From the NCBI GenBank assembly GCA_963779685.1, contig CAVZZG010000003.1, positions 2,402,737 to 2,466,736 of the forward strand: 64,000 nucleotides of DNA, in the 5' to 3' direction. Positions 28,597-37,437 of this stretch are shown in pieces. Source of the DNA: CAVZZG01 sp963779685 (lineage in GTDB: Bacteria > Actinomycetota > Thermoleophilia > Gaiellales > F1-60-MAGs149). The notes under the pieces are model-generated. The model worked only from the letters and a program-made list of their open reading frames with translations. It was not told the origin of the DNA and ran no database searches. Made by a program: the position numbers and the translations under genes. Numbering within the stretch: position 1 is the first letter of the stretch; each line of letters starts with the position of its first letter.

Positions 28597-29390
28597 AGCC
28601 GTCGCCGTTCACCTATCACGCGCCGACCACGGTCGAGGAGTGCGCCGGCCTGCTCGCGCGCTACGGCGACGAGGCCAAGCCGCTCGCCGGCGGCCAGAGC
28701 CTGGTGCCGATGATGAATCTGCGCCTGGCCGCGCCCGGGGTCCTGGTCGATCTGAACGGGATCCCGGAGCTCGAGTACATCCACGAGGATGGGGGCACGC
28801 TGGTGATCGGCGCCATGACGCGCCACCGGGACGTGGCCGCCTCGGCGGAGGTCGCCCGGCTCGCGCCGCTGCTCGCCCACGCCGCGACCCGGATCGGCTA
28901 TCCGCCGATTCGCGCCCGCGGTACCATCGGCGGAAGCCTCGCCCACGCCGACCCCGTCGCCGAGATGCCGTGCGCAGCGGTCGCGCTCGGGGCTGAGCTC
29001 GTGATCGCGAGCGCGTCGGGCCGACGCAGGGTCGCGGCCGAGGACTTCTTCGCCGGCTACTTCACGACTGCGATCGGGCCGGGCGAGCTGCTCGTCGAGA
29101 TCCGCTACCCACCGGCGACGTCCGCCGACGGCTGGGGGTTCGCGGAGCTGCAGCGCAAGCCCGGCGACTACGCGGTGGTCGCGGCTGCAGTCGCGGGCGG
29201 CCGGATCGCGCTGGCCGGTGTCGCCGACCGGCCGGTGCGGGCCACGGCTGCCGAGGCGGCGCTGGCCGCGGGCGAGGGCTTCGATACCGCCGCCGCGGCC
29301 GCTGCGGGGATGGTCGAGCGGCCCTTCCAGCGCCACCTCACCAGCGTCCTGACGCGACGAGCCCTCGAGCAGGCGGCGGGCGGGGCATGA
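28593..29390 (+). CDS. Molybdenum hydroxylase FAD subunit (CoxM-like)
   Basis: 265 residues, overlapping the previous stop by 4 bases. FAD-binding motifs are AGGQSLVPMMNLRLAAPGVL near residue 32 and the GTIGGSLAHADPVAEMP region near 110. A C-terminal CO-dehydrogenase flavoprotein domain follows. It passes electrons from the Fe-S subunit to an acceptor. With the next two genes it encodes the M, S and L subunits of a xanthine-dehydrogenase-family enzyme. Confidence 0.93.
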   Translation: MKPSPFTYHAPTTVEECAGLLARYGDEAKPLAGGQSLVPMMNLRLAAPGVLVDLNGIPELEYIHEDGGTLVIGAMTRHRDVAASAEVARLAPLLAHAATRIGYPPIRARGTIGGSLAHADPVAEMPCAAVALGAELVIASASGRRRVAAEDFFAGYFTTAIGPGELLVEIRYPPATSADGWGFAELQRKPGDYAVVAAAVAGGRIALAGVADRPVRATAAEAALAAGEGFDTAAAAAAGMVERPFQRHLTSVLTRRALEQAAGGA

Positions 29391-29869
29391 CCGGGCACGC
29401 CATCTCGGTTGTCGTCAACGGCGAGGAGCGGACGGGCACGGCCGAGCCCCGTCGCCTGCTCTGCGACTTCATCCGTGAGGATCTGCGCCTCACCGGCACC
29501 CACGTCGGCTGCGAGCAGGGCGTCTGCGGCGCGTGCACGATCCTGCTCGACGGCGAGCCCGTCCGCAGCTGCCTGATGTTCGCCGTCCAGGCCGACGGCG
29601 CGCGCATCGACACGGTCGAATCGCTCGGCTCGCCCGAGGCGCTGCACCCGCTGCAGGTGGCGTTCTGGGAGAAGCACGGGCTGCAGTGCGGCTTCTGCAC
29701 GCCCGGGATGCTCCTGACCGCGAAGGCGCTGCTCGACGGCAACCCGTCACCCAGCGAGGAGGATGTCCGCGTCGCCCTCGAGGGCAACATCTGCCGCTGC
29801 ACCGGCTACGTGTTCATCGTCGACAGCGTGCTCCACGCCGCCGAGCTGATGCGGGGCCCGCGTGCCTGA
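29387..29869 (+). CDS. Molybdenum hydroxylase 2Fe-2S subunit (CoxS-like)
   Basis: 160 residues from ATG 29387, overlapping the FAD-subunit stop. The plant-ferredoxin-type cluster motif is CEQGVCGACTILLDG near residue 45. The second cluster motif is QCGFCTPGM near 103 with CRCTGY near 142. It carries electrons from the molybdenum centre to FAD. Intact and of standard length. Confidence 0.95.
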   Translation: MTGHAISVVVNGEERTGTAEPRRLLCDFIREDLRLTGTHVGCEQGVCGACTILLDGEPVRSCLMFAVQADGARIDTVESLGSPEALHPLQVAFWEKHGLQCGFCTPGMLLTAKALLDGNPSPSEEDVRVALEGNICRCTGYVFIVDSVLHAAELMRGPRA

Positions 29870-32240
29870 CCCCGTCCAGCCGAAGTTCTTCGGCGCGCGC
29901 GTGAAGCGCGTCGAGGACCCGCGCTTCCTGACCGGTCGTGCCCGCTACGTCGACGACATCGTCCGCCACGGCATGCTGCACGTGGCCTTCGCGCGCAGCT
30001 CGTTCGCACACGCCACGCTCGACGCCGTCGACGTCGCGGCCGCCCGCGCCCTCGACGGCGTTCACACGGTGGTCACCGGCGCGGATCTGGCCGGCGTGGC
30101 GAAACCGATCACCTGCAACTCGCTGTACCCGTCGTGGCAGGCTACCTCCTACCCGGCGCTGGCCATCGACCGGGTGCGCTTCGTCGGTGAGGGGATCGCC
30201 GCGGTCGTCGCCGTCGACCGCTACGTCGCCGAGGACGCGGTCGATCTCATCGTCCCCTCCTACACCCCGCTCGAAGTGCTGGCCTCCGTCGGCGCTGCCA
30301 TTCGCGACGGCGCGATCCGGCTCCACGACGGCTGGGAGGACAACTTCTTCGTCAAGCGCCACCTCAAGGCGGGCGAGCCGGACCGGGTGTTCGCCGAGGC
30401 CCACGGCGTCCTCGACCTCGACCTGATCACGCACCGCCACAGCGCGATCCCGATGGAGAACCGCGGCTGCATCGCAGAGTACGACCCGGCCGAGGAGCTG
30501 CTCACGCTGTGGACGTCGACCCAGATCCCGCACCTCGTGCGCACGGGCCTCGCGGACGCGCTCGAGATGCCGGAGAACCGGATCCGGGTGGTCGCACCGG
30601 ACGTCGGCGGGGGCTTCGGGATCAAGGGCCATCTCTTCCCCGAGGAGATCGCCGTCTGCGCGCTCGCGCGGCTGACCGGGCACCCGGTGAAGTGGATCGA
30701 GGATCGCCGGGAGCACCTGCTGGCGTCGATCCACGCGCGCGAGCACGACCATCACCTGCAGGTCGCGTACGAGGCGGACGGCACCGTCGTCGCACTGCGT
30801 GCCCGCATCTACGTCGACTGCGGCGCCTACTCGGTGTACCCGTGGACGTCGACGATGGACACCGGCATGGCGCTCGGGATTCTGCCCGGTCCCTACCGCA
30901 TCCGCCACTACGAGTGCGAGGCCTACAGCGTCACCACGAACAAGTGCCCGCTTGGCCCCTACCGGGGCGTCTCGCGTCCGCAGGCCTGCTTCTCGATCGA
31001 GCGGGCGATGGATGCCGTGGCGGCGGCCCTCGACATCGATCCGCTGGACGTCCGCCGCCGCAACACGATCCAGTCCGACGACTACCCGTACGAGTCGATC
31101 ACCGGCCTCGTCTACGACAGCGGCAGCATGCCGGAAGCGCTCGAGCGGGTGCTCGCGCTCGGCGACTATCCCGCCCTGCGGCGGCGCCAGGCCGAGGCCC
31201 GCGAGCAGGGCACGCTGCTCGGGATCGGGTTCGCCCAGTACACGGAGCAGACGGCGCATACGACGACCGAGTTCATCAAGCGGCACGTGCCGATCATCTT
31301 CGGATATGACTCCGCGATGGTCCGCATGGATCCGTCGGGCAAGGTGATGGTGCAGGTTTCGAGCCACTCGCATGGCCAGGGCCACGAGACGACCTTCGCG
31401 CAGATCGTCGCCGACGAGCTGGGCCTCCCGATGGCCGATATCCGCGTGACGTACGGCGACACGTCCGCGACGCCCTACGGGCACGGCACGTTCGCGAGCC
31501 GCAGCGCCGTCCTCGCGGGCGGCGCCAGCTACAAGGCGGCACGCAAGGTGCGCGAACTGCTGTGCGACTTCGCCGCCAAGGAGCTCGAGGCCGCGCCGGG
31601 TGACCTGGTGGTCACGGACGGACGCATCCACGTCGCCGGTTCACCCGACCGGAGCGTCGCCATCGCCGACCTCGCGCGCTGGGCCTACCACCGGCCCGAG
31701 CGGCTGCCCGACGGCATGGAGCCGCTGATCGAGGCAGTGGCGACGTACGACGCCGCGCCCGGGTCGGGCACGTTCGCAAACGCCGCCCAGCTGGCGCTGG
31801 TGGAGGTCGATGCCGAGACCGGATCCGTGCGGACGATCGGCTACTGGGTGGTGGAGGACTGCGGGCGGATGATCAACCCGCTGGTCGTCGACGGCCAGGT
31901 GCACGGCGGCGTGGCCCAGGGGCTGGGCGGGGCGCTGCTCGAGGAGTTCGTCTACGACGAGGACGGCCAGCTCCTGACCACGACGTTCATGGACTACCTG
32001 ATGCCCGGCAGCACGGACGTCCCGCGGATCGTGGTGGAGCATCTCGAGACGCCGTCGCCGTTCACGATCAAGGGCATCAAGGGCATGGGCGAGGGCGGGG
32101 CGATCGGGCCGGGGCCGGCGATCGCAGCGGCGGTCGAGGACGCACTGCGTCCGCTCGGCCGCGTCTTCGTGAACGAGCTGCCGCTGACGCCCGAGCGCGT
32201 GCTCGGGTTCGCCGAGCAGGCGCGGGCGGCGGGGCCGTGA
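29862..32240 (+). CDS. Molybdenum hydroxylase large (molybdopterin-binding) subunit
   Basis: 792 residues from GTG 29862, overlapping the S subunit. It starts with the family signature KRVEDPRFLTGRARYVDDI. Mo-cofactor motifs include DVGGGFGIKGHLFPEE near residue 247, GPYRGVSRPQACFSIERAMD near 363, SHGQGHETTFAQIVADE near 503 and KGMGEGGAIGPGP near 738, whose Glu is the expected catalytic base. The active-site loop reads YRGVSRP rather than the CSFR of form I CO dehydrogenase, so it is probably a hydroxylase of an N-heterocycle or aldehyde. The substrate is unknown. Confidence 0.93.
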   Translation: MPDPVQPKFFGARVKRVEDPRFLTGRARYVDDIVRHGMLHVAFARSSFAHATLDAVDVAAARALDGVHTVVTGADLAGVAKPITCNSLYPSWQATSYPALAIDRVRFVGEGIAAVVAVDRYVAEDAVDLIVPSYTPLEVLASVGAAIRDGAIRLHDGWEDNFFVKRHLKAGEPDRVFAEAHGVLDLDLITHRHSAIPMENRGCIAEYDPAEELLTLWTSTQIPHLVRTGLADALEMPENRIRVVAPDVGGGFGIKGHLFPEEIAVCALARLTGHPVKWIEDRREHLLASIHAREHDHHLQVAYEADGTVVALRARIYVDCGAYSVYPWTSTMDTGMALGILPGPYRIRHYECEAYSVTTNKCPLGPYRGVSRPQACFSIERAMDAVAAALDIDPLDVRRRNTIQSDDYPYESITGLVYDSGSMPEALERVLALGDYPALRRRQAEAREQGTLLGIGFAQYTEQTAHTTTEFIKRHVPIIFGYDSAMVRMDPSGKVMVQVSSHSHGQGHETTFAQIVADELGLPMADIRVTYGDTSATPYGHGTFASRSAVLAGGASYKAARKVRELLCDFAAKELEAAPGDLVVTDGRIHVAGSPDRSVAIADLARWAYHRPERLPDGMEPLIEAVATYDAAPGSGTFANAAQLALVEVDAETGSVRTIGYWVVEDCGRMINPLVVDGQVHGGVAQGLGGALLEEFVYDEDGQLLTTTFMDYLMPGSTDVPRIVVEHLETPSPFTIKGIKGMGEGGAIGPGPAIAAAVEDALRPLGRVFVNELPLTPERVLGFAEQARAAGP

Positions 32241-32911
32241 TGCTCGACCTCGTCGACGACCGCTCGGGCGATCCGATCGCGTTCGAGATCCGCGACGTCG
32301 TGGCCGCCGGCTACACCGGGCGCGACCAGGGCGCCGTGCGCCGCCACATCGAGGAGCTCGCCGCGCACGGCGTGCCGGTGCCGCCGCACGTGCCGACGTT
32401 CTACCGCGTCACCCGCGACCGGCTCGTGGTCGCCGACCGGATCGCCGTGCTCGGCCGGGAGACCTCCGGCGAGGCGGAGTTCGCCCTGCTTCGCGCCGGC
32501 GGTGAGACCTACGTCGCGGCGGCCAGCGATCACACCGATCGCGCGCTCGAACGAGTCTCGGTCGCGATGGCGAAGCAGGCGTCCCAGAAGGTGCTCTCGC
32601 GTCGCACCTGGCGGCTCGCGGACGTCCGCGACGGCTGGGAGCGGATCGCGCTTTCGTCGCACAGCAACGGGTCGCCGTACCAGGAGGGGACGCTGGGAAC
32701 GCTGATGGACCCCGACGAGATCGTCGCGCGCACGCTCACGCGGATCGGGGCCGATACATGGCCCGAGGGCCTCGCCATCCTGAGCGGCACGCTCGCCCTG
32801 GTCCGCGACCTCGAGTTCGGCGACCGCTTCGCCGTGGAGCTCGCCGATCCGGCGAGCGGCCGCAGCCTGACCGTCGCGTACGCCGTGGACGCCGTCGACA
32901 CCCTCGATTGA
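32237..32911 (+). CDS. DUF2848 family protein
   Basis: About 224 residues, overlapping the large-subunit stop. Features consistent with DUF2848 are VAAGYTGRDQGAVRRHIEEL near residue 20, VPPHVPTFYRVTRDRL near 53, VAMAKQASQKVLSRRTWRLA near 110 and DTWPEGLAILSGTLALVRDL near 175. The fold is likened to fumarylacetoacetate hydrolases, so a ring- or C-C-cleaving hydrolase role is possible here. Co-transcribed with the hydroxylase. Confidence 0.8.
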   Translation: MMLDLVDDRSGDPIAFEIRDVVAAGYTGRDQGAVRRHIEELAAHGVPVPPHVPTFYRVTRDRLVVADRIAVLGRETSGEAEFALLRAGGETYVAAASDHTDRALERVSVAMAKQASQKVLSRRTWRLADVRDGWERIALSSHSNGSPYQEGTLGTLMDPDEIVARTLTRIGADTWPEGLAILSGTLALVRDLEFGDRFAVELADPASGRSLTVAYAVDAVDTLD

Positions 32912-32932
32912 TCACCGCAAGGAGGAGCGCAG

Positions 32933-33274
32933 ATGCCGAAGCCAGAGTTCGAGTTCTTCGATCCCGAGACGATCCCCTGGACGGCCGTGCCGGAGGTTGC
33001 CGGTCTCGAGATGAAGGTGCTCTCGCACGACCCGGACACGGGCGACTACACGCGCCTGCTGCGGTTCGCGCCGGGTACCGACACCTCACCGATGGGCGTG
33101 CAGCGGCACGACTTCTGGGAGGAGGTCTACATCGCCGCGGGTGGAATCCATGATCTCAACCTCAACCAGACATTTACTGTTGGCATGTACGCCTGCCGAC
33201 CGCCCGGCATGGCGCACGGACCGTGGCAGTCGCCGGACGGCTGCATCTGCTTCGAGCAGCGGTACCACCGATGA
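32933..33274 (+). CDS. Cupin domain protein
   Basis: 113 residues from ATG 32933, with AAGGAGG at 32920-32926. Single-cupin pattern: LRFAPGTDTSPMGVQRHDFW then EEVYIAAGG as the first motif, and CRPPGMAHGPWQSPDGC as the second. The metal-ligand histidines are partly conserved. In this operon it could be a small dioxygenase or an isomerase for a ring-opening product. Its stop overlaps the ATG of the next gene. Confidence 0.8.
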   Translation: MPKPEFEFFDPETIPWTAVPEVAGLEMKVLSHDPDTGDYTRLLRFAPGTDTSPMGVQRHDFWEEVYIAAGGIHDLNLNQTFTVGMYACRPPGMAHGPWQSPDGCICFEQRYHR

Positions 33275-34254
33275 GATTCGGCGTCTGGATCCCGTCGTAC
33301 TGCTATCCGGGCATGGACTACGGCCGGGCCCAGCGCGAGGTCGGCGACTTCTCGCGGAAGGCCAACGACTACGGGCTCGATCTGTGGGTGATCGATCACT
33401 TGCTCCACGCCCACGGCCTCTACGGCATGACCTGGCTCGAGCCGATGTCCGTGCTCACCTACGCCGCCGGGATCGCGCCGGACGTGAAGCTCGGCACGGG
33501 CATCCTGGTGCTGCCGCTGCGCGATCCGGTGCTGCTGGCCAAGGAGATCGCGACGCTCGACTACCTGTCCGGGGGGCGGTTCCTGTTCGGGATCGGGCCG
33601 GGCTGGTACCCGGCGGAGTTCGCGGCCACCGGGACGAGCGTGAGGGAGCGCGGCCCCCGCACGGACGAGATCATGGCGGCCATCCGCCTGCTGCTGACCG
33701 AGGACGACGTGACCTTCGAGGGCCGCTACTACCGGTTCGAGGACGTGACCATCGAGCCGCGCCCGCCGAAGATGCCCGAGGTGTGGGTGGCGGGCGGCTC
33801 GCGGATTCCCGATCCGGAGTTCAGCGACGTACCGACGCTCGCGCCGACCGTCCTGCGCCGGATCCTCAAGGCCGATGCGTGGATCTCGCGCTGCTCCGGC
33901 AGCCAGGAGTGGGTGAAGCGTGACTACGACGAGATCAAGGCCGCGCTCCGCGCCGAGGGCCGGGCCGAGGACGAGATCCTGTTCGCCCACACGAACTTCA
34001 CCTTCGTGGTCGACACCGCCGACCGCGAGCGGGCGCTGGCCGCCCAGCGGCCGAACTTCGAGGCCGTAATGGGGACGCACCGCACGTTCCAGCACCTGCA
34101 GGAGTGCTACCTGCTCGGCACGATCGACGACATCGTCGGGCGGCTGAAGGACCTCGAGTCGGCCGGCCTCGACTACGTCGTGCTCGGGCCGACCAGTGAC
34201 GACCTCGGCCAGCTCGACCTGATCGCCCGGCACATCATGCCGGCCTTCGCATGA
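33271..34254 (+). CDS. Luciferase-like (LLM class) flavin-dependent monooxygenase
   Basis: About 327 residues from ATG 33271. The TIM-barrel LLM features are MRFGVWIPSYCYPGMDYG at the start, WVIDHLLHAHGLYGMTWLEP near 43, VKLGTGILVLPLRDPVLLAK near 72 and GRFLFGIGPGWYPAEFAATG near 100. It needs FMNH2 and oxygen. In pyrimidine breakdown a relative (RutA) opens the ring, and an equivalent ring-cleavage role is plausible here beside RidA and the Mo-hydroxylase. No flavin reductase gene adjoins. Confidence 0.9.
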   Translation: MRFGVWIPSYCYPGMDYGRAQREVGDFSRKANDYGLDLWVIDHLLHAHGLYGMTWLEPMSVLTYAAGIAPDVKLGTGILVLPLRDPVLLAKEIATLDYLSGGRFLFGIGPGWYPAEFAATGTSVRERGPRTDEIMAAIRLLLTEDDVTFEGRYYRFEDVTIEPRPPKMPEVWVAGGSRIPDPEFSDVPTLAPTVLRRILKADAWISRCSGSQEWVKRDYDEIKAALRAEGRAEDEILFAHTNFTFVVDTADRERALAAQRPNFEAVMGTHRTFQHLQECYLLGTIDDIVGRLKDLESAGLDYVVLGPTSDDLGQLDLIARHIMPAFA

Positions 34255-34907
34255 CCGCGGGAGACGGCGAGATGCCGACGATCGTGGAGCCCGATCCGTA
34301 CTTCGTCGCGTTCTCCGAGACGATCCCGGCGCGGGGCCGGACCGCCTTCGTGATGCGGGCGGGCCAGGTGCTGCGGATCGTGGACGTCGCGGGCCAGCAG
34401 GTCGCCGACCTGATCTGCTTCCGGCTCGACGATCACGCCGACAAGCTCTCGGTGCACAACACCTTGCTGCTGAACCAGACGATCTACATCACCACCGGCC
34501 ACACGCTGCAGTCGACCGTCTGCACGACCATGATGACGATCGTCGAGGACACCGTCGGCGTCCACGACCTGATTGCCGGATCCTGCAGCGAGCAGACCAA
34601 CGCCGTGCGCTACGGCGTGCGCGGGACGCCCAGCTGCCGGCGCAACTTCGAGCTCGCCCTGCAGCCGCACGGCATCCCGTTGCGCGAGATCCCGTACTCC
34701 TTCAACATCTTCATGAACGTCCCCGTCACGAGCGAGTCCACGAAGATCGTCGAGCCGGTCTCGAAGCCGGGAGACCTGATCGACCTCCGCGCCGAGGTCG
34801 ATCTGCTGGTAGCGATCTCCAACTGTCCGCAACAGCGCAATCCGTGCAATGCGTTCAATCCGACCGAGCTGCACACGCTGGTCTACGAGCCGGCGCCGGC
34901 AACCTAG
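34251..34907 (+). CDS. DUF1989 (urea carboxylase-associated) family protein
   Basis: 218 residues, overlapping the previous stop by 4 bases. Recognisable segments are VMRAGQVLRIVDVAGQQVAD near residue 34, DKLSVHNTLLLNQTIYIT near 63, NAVRYGVRGTPSCRRNFELA near 120 and a cysteine-containing NCPQQRNPCNAFNPTELH near the end. The family is linked to urea/allophanate and amide nitrogen metabolism, and its Cys residues suggest metal binding. It supports a nitrogen-releasing function for the operon. Last gene; a tRNA follows 100 bp downstream. Confidence 0.85.
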   Translation: MTAGDGEMPTIVEPDPYFVAFSETIPARGRTAFVMRAGQVLRIVDVAGQQVADLICFRLDDHADKLSVHNTLLLNQTIYITTGHTLQSTVCTTMMTIVEDTVGVHDLIAGSCSEQTNAVRYGVRGTPSCRRNFELALQPHGIPLREIPYSFNIFMNVPVTSESTKIVEPVSKPGDLIDLRAEVDLLVAISNCPQQRNPCNAFNPTELHTLVYEPAPAT

Positions 34908-35009
34908 ACTTCCGCCCTCGTTCAGGGCACGAGCGACTTCGATCTCACTGGCGAACGCCGGGAGCGCAACGAGTTGATCAACGAGATCCGGTGAGGTGGT
35001 CGGTGATAA

Positions 35010-35082
35010 GCCGAAGTAGCTCAGCTGGTAGAGCAACGCTCTTGTAGAGCGCGGGGTACGGGTTCGAGTCCCGTGATCGGCT
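35010..35082 (+). tRNA. tRNA-Thr (anticodon TGT)
   Basis: 73-nt cloverleaf: acceptor GCCGAAG, D-arm GCTC/GAGC, anticodon stem with loop CTTGTAG (TGT at 34-36), T-arm ACGGG-TTCGAGT-CCCGT, discriminator T. Oddities are two acceptor mismatches next to the T-arm (A-A and G-G) and an A-C pair at the top of the anticodon stem. CCA is not encoded. It may be functional but is slightly degraded. Confidence 0.85.
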
Positions 35083-35084
35083 CG

Positions 35085-35933
35085 CTAGGAGTCACGAGCA
35101 CGTGCGGCGGCTCCACGACCAACGTCCAGGCCGAGGCCCTCGATGATGATCGGCAGGACTTCCGCCGGCGACTCCAAGTGTGGCCAGTGGCCAACCGCTG
35201 GGAGCGTGATCCGGCGGACGCCTGCAGCGAACCGCTCGTCGGTGCCTAGGAAGAGGGCAGCGCCGATGCAGCCGTCCTGCGCGCCGTGGATCACGGTTGC
35301 TGGCACCAGCACGTCGCCGAGCGCGAGATTGCTCTCCAGATCGCACCGGTACCAGCGGCAGACGGCCGCCGCCACCGCCGGCTCGGCGAGCAGTGCGAGC
35401 ACCTCGTCCCAGTCGGCTCTGCGGAGGCCCGGCGACCAAAGCTGCTGGAGCTGGGTCAACCACACCGGGTCTGCGGCGAGCTCCGGACCGTTCGTCGCGT
35501 ACGCGAGGAGCCACGCGTAGGCGGCGGTCTGCTGCTCGCGCAGCACGCGTCGGCGCAGACGAAAGCCGGACGGATGGGGCACGCTGAGTGCGACCACACG
35601 CCGCACCCTCGCCGCGTGTTGCGCGCCGAGCTCGTAGGCGAGCGAGGCGCCCCAATCGTGCCCGACCACCGAGAACTCGCCAACCCCGAGGGTGTCGAGG
35701 GTCGCCAGGAGGTCGTCCGCCACCGAGCCGACGCTGACATCGCCGTCCGACGGCATCGCGGACGGCATGTACCCAGGAAGGGCCGGGACGATCGCCCGCC
35801 CACCGGCGGTCGCGATCGCGTCCGCTACGGAGCGCATACCGGGCGCATGGTCGGGGAAGCCATGGAGGACCAGAACCGGTTCGCCGCCGCCAATGTCGAG
35901 GATACCGATCGGCGACCTGGCGCCCGAGATCAT
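35085..35933 (-). CDS. Alpha/beta hydrolase (epoxide-hydrolase-like)
   Basis: About 282 residues from ATG 35933. The oxyanion motif HGFPDHAPGMR is near residue 28, the nucleophile elbow VGHDWGASLAYEL near 95 and the catalytic His in PAVGHWPHLESP near 255. The nucleophile is Asp in GHDWG, as in epoxide hydrolases and dehalogenases. The cap domain lies at ~130-200. Its 3' end lies just beyond the tRNA, on the opposite strand. Confidence 0.85.
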   Translation of the reverse strand: MISGARSPIGILDIGGGEPVLVLHGFPDHAPGMRSVADAIATAGGRAIVPALPGYMPSAMPSDGDVSVGSVADDLLATLDTLGVGEFSVVGHDWGASLAYELGAQHAARVRRVVALSVPHPSGFRLRRRVLREQQTAAYAWLLAYATNGPELAADPVWLTQLQQLWSPGLRRADWDEVLALLAEPAVAAAVCRWYRCDLESNLALGDVLVPATVIHGAQDGCIGAALFLGTDERFAAGVRRITLPAVGHWPHLESPAEVLPIIIEGLGLDVGRGAAARARDS

Positions 35934-36231
35934 CTGCACGCGCCGATTATCCCCGACCCCTGCCGGACAGCACAAGAATGCTCCAGGCGCGGTGGCCGGC
36001 CCCGAATGCCCGCCGGCCACGGCGAGCCGATCGCTCGACCGCGACCGACGTTGCGCACGACCACGTCACGGACCGCGACCGTTGGCGACGCTGACAGGGT
36101 TGTCGCGGCCAGCCAGATCCGCGGCATAGGTCGTCAGTTCGCTCTCGTGAACAGGTCAGCGCCATCCCGCACGGCGCGCGGAGGCAGACATTGCGGTCAT
36201 GCCAGGGATTCCTCAGGTTGGGCTCGAACTA
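35934..36231. other. Intergenic region, about 300 bp
   Basis: No gene or strong repeat found between the hydrolase start and the end of the TctC-like gene. Confidence 0.35.
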
Positions 36232-37230
36232 CTAACAGTCGAGCGCATCCGTCGCCGGTCGCTGGCGGGCGAACAGCGACCGCGCCGCATCGCGCTCGGC
36301 CGCGACGAGGCCCGCAAGACCTACCCCGTCGATGCCAAGCGGCGCCGCACCCTCCTCCGTCAGGAAGGCGACCATCGCGGGCTCGCGCAGCGCCCCGGCG
36401 ATCGCCAACGCAAGCTGTTCGCGCTCGCAGACCGGCACCCAGGCCGCCACCCAGAACCCGTACCAGATCGGCGCATCGAACACCACGCCGGTCACTTCCC
36501 CGACGGTCGGAACATCTGGCAGCCTGCACGATCGGCGGGCCGTCGTGACCGCGACCGGCACCAGCGCGCCACGGTCGAACCACCCCTGCGCAAACGGAAT
36601 CGGCGCCAGGGCGAGGTCGGCATCGCCTCGCTCGACCAGCGCCAGCGCGCCCGCCATCGGCGCCTCCGACGATGGCGCGGGCACGGCCACTGCCGATCGG
36701 GAAACCTGGCCAAAGAGCCGCGCCAGCAGCACGTGCGTTGCCGAGCCCAGCACCGGCACGGCATAGCGGACGACAGCGGCGCCATCGTCTGGCCCAAGAT
36801 GGCGCCCGCCGGTCGAGCCGGCGGCAGCGGCCAGGACGTACGGCTGGGAACACCCACCAACCAGGGGCACGAGCGCGGCGTGAACAGCTTCCAGGCGAGG
36901 ATCGAAGACCGGACGCGAGGCGAACGCTGCCGTATCGACAAGCACGGCGCCCGTCCGAGCTGCCAGCCCGACAGCCCCCTCGCCGGTCGCACACGCATTC
37001 TCAACCACGACGTCGCGGCCGAGCCGTCGTTCCAGCTCCGGCGCGAGCGCCCGCGACAGCCGATCCGGGCCGCCGCCACGCCCGAACTGCTCGACCAGAC
37101 GCAGCACCCCACCAACCGGCTCAACGACCCCCGACTCGTCCCCCGGTGCCAACCGAATACCCGCACCCTGCGCAGCCTCCGTCGTCACTGGCTCGGGAAC
37201 AAGACGAAACGCCGGAGGTGGATCACCCAT
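36232..37230 (-). CDS. TctC/Bug-like tricarboxylate-binding protein homologue without signal peptide
   Basis: About 332 residues from ATG 37230; the frame is open to 37356. Bug-family features are FGRGGGPDRLSRALAPELER then RRLGRDVVVENACATGEGAV near residue 55, a central GDADLALAPIPFAQGWFDRG and VPTVGEVTG near 225. Bug proteins are normally secreted solute-binding partners of tripartite transporters, but no signal or lipobox is seen and no membrane subunits adjoin. It may be a decayed or repurposed orphan. Its C-terminal part (LREPAMVAFLTEEGAAPLGI) fits the family. Confidence 0.6.
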   Translation of the reverse strand: MGDPPPAFRLVPEPVTTEAAQGAGIRLAPGDESGVVEPVGGVLRLVEQFGRGGGPDRLSRALAPELERRLGRDVVVENACATGEGAVGLAARTGAVLVDTAAFASRPVFDPRLEAVHAALVPLVGGCSQPYVLAAAAGSTGGRHLGPDDGAAVVRYAVPVLGSATHVLLARLFGQVSRSAVAVPAPSSEAPMAGALALVERGDADLALAPIPFAQGWFDRGALVPVAVTTARRSCRLPDVPTVGEVTGVVFDAPIWYGFWVAAWVPVCEREQLALAIAGALREPAMVAFLTEEGAAPLGIDGVGLAGLVAAERDAARSLFARQRPATDALDC

Positions 37231-37310
37231 CAGCGCCGATTGTCGCATCCACTGCCACCGGCCCGCCAGCCCTCGCACCAACGACAACCACCGCGAAAGT
37301 CGCCGACCAG

Positions 37311-37353
37311 TCGCGATGACCGACAACGCTCGTCCGCGGCAGCCTCCAACGGC
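37311..37353. repeat. Short direct repeat, copy 1
   Basis: GACCGACAACGCTCGTCCGC then GGCAGCCTCCAACGGC; nearly identical DNA lies at 49944-49985. Neither copy is in a convincing gene. Confidence 0.45.
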
Positions 37354-37437
37354 CACTTGGCCACATCGTCCGTCCCTGCAGACTCACCGCACGCACGAGT
37401 TGCGACGGGACGGCCCGCGTTCGCAAGCGCGGACTAG

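Noticed and set aside
29814..31631. 605-codon minus-strand open frame opposite the Mo-hydroxylase large subunit
   Set aside because: Shadow of a gene with clear cofactor motifs.
29862..32240. Aerobic CO dehydrogenase (coxL) identity for the large subunit
   Set aside because: The active-site loop reads YRGVSRP and lacks the CSFR or GAGR signatures expected for CoxL types.
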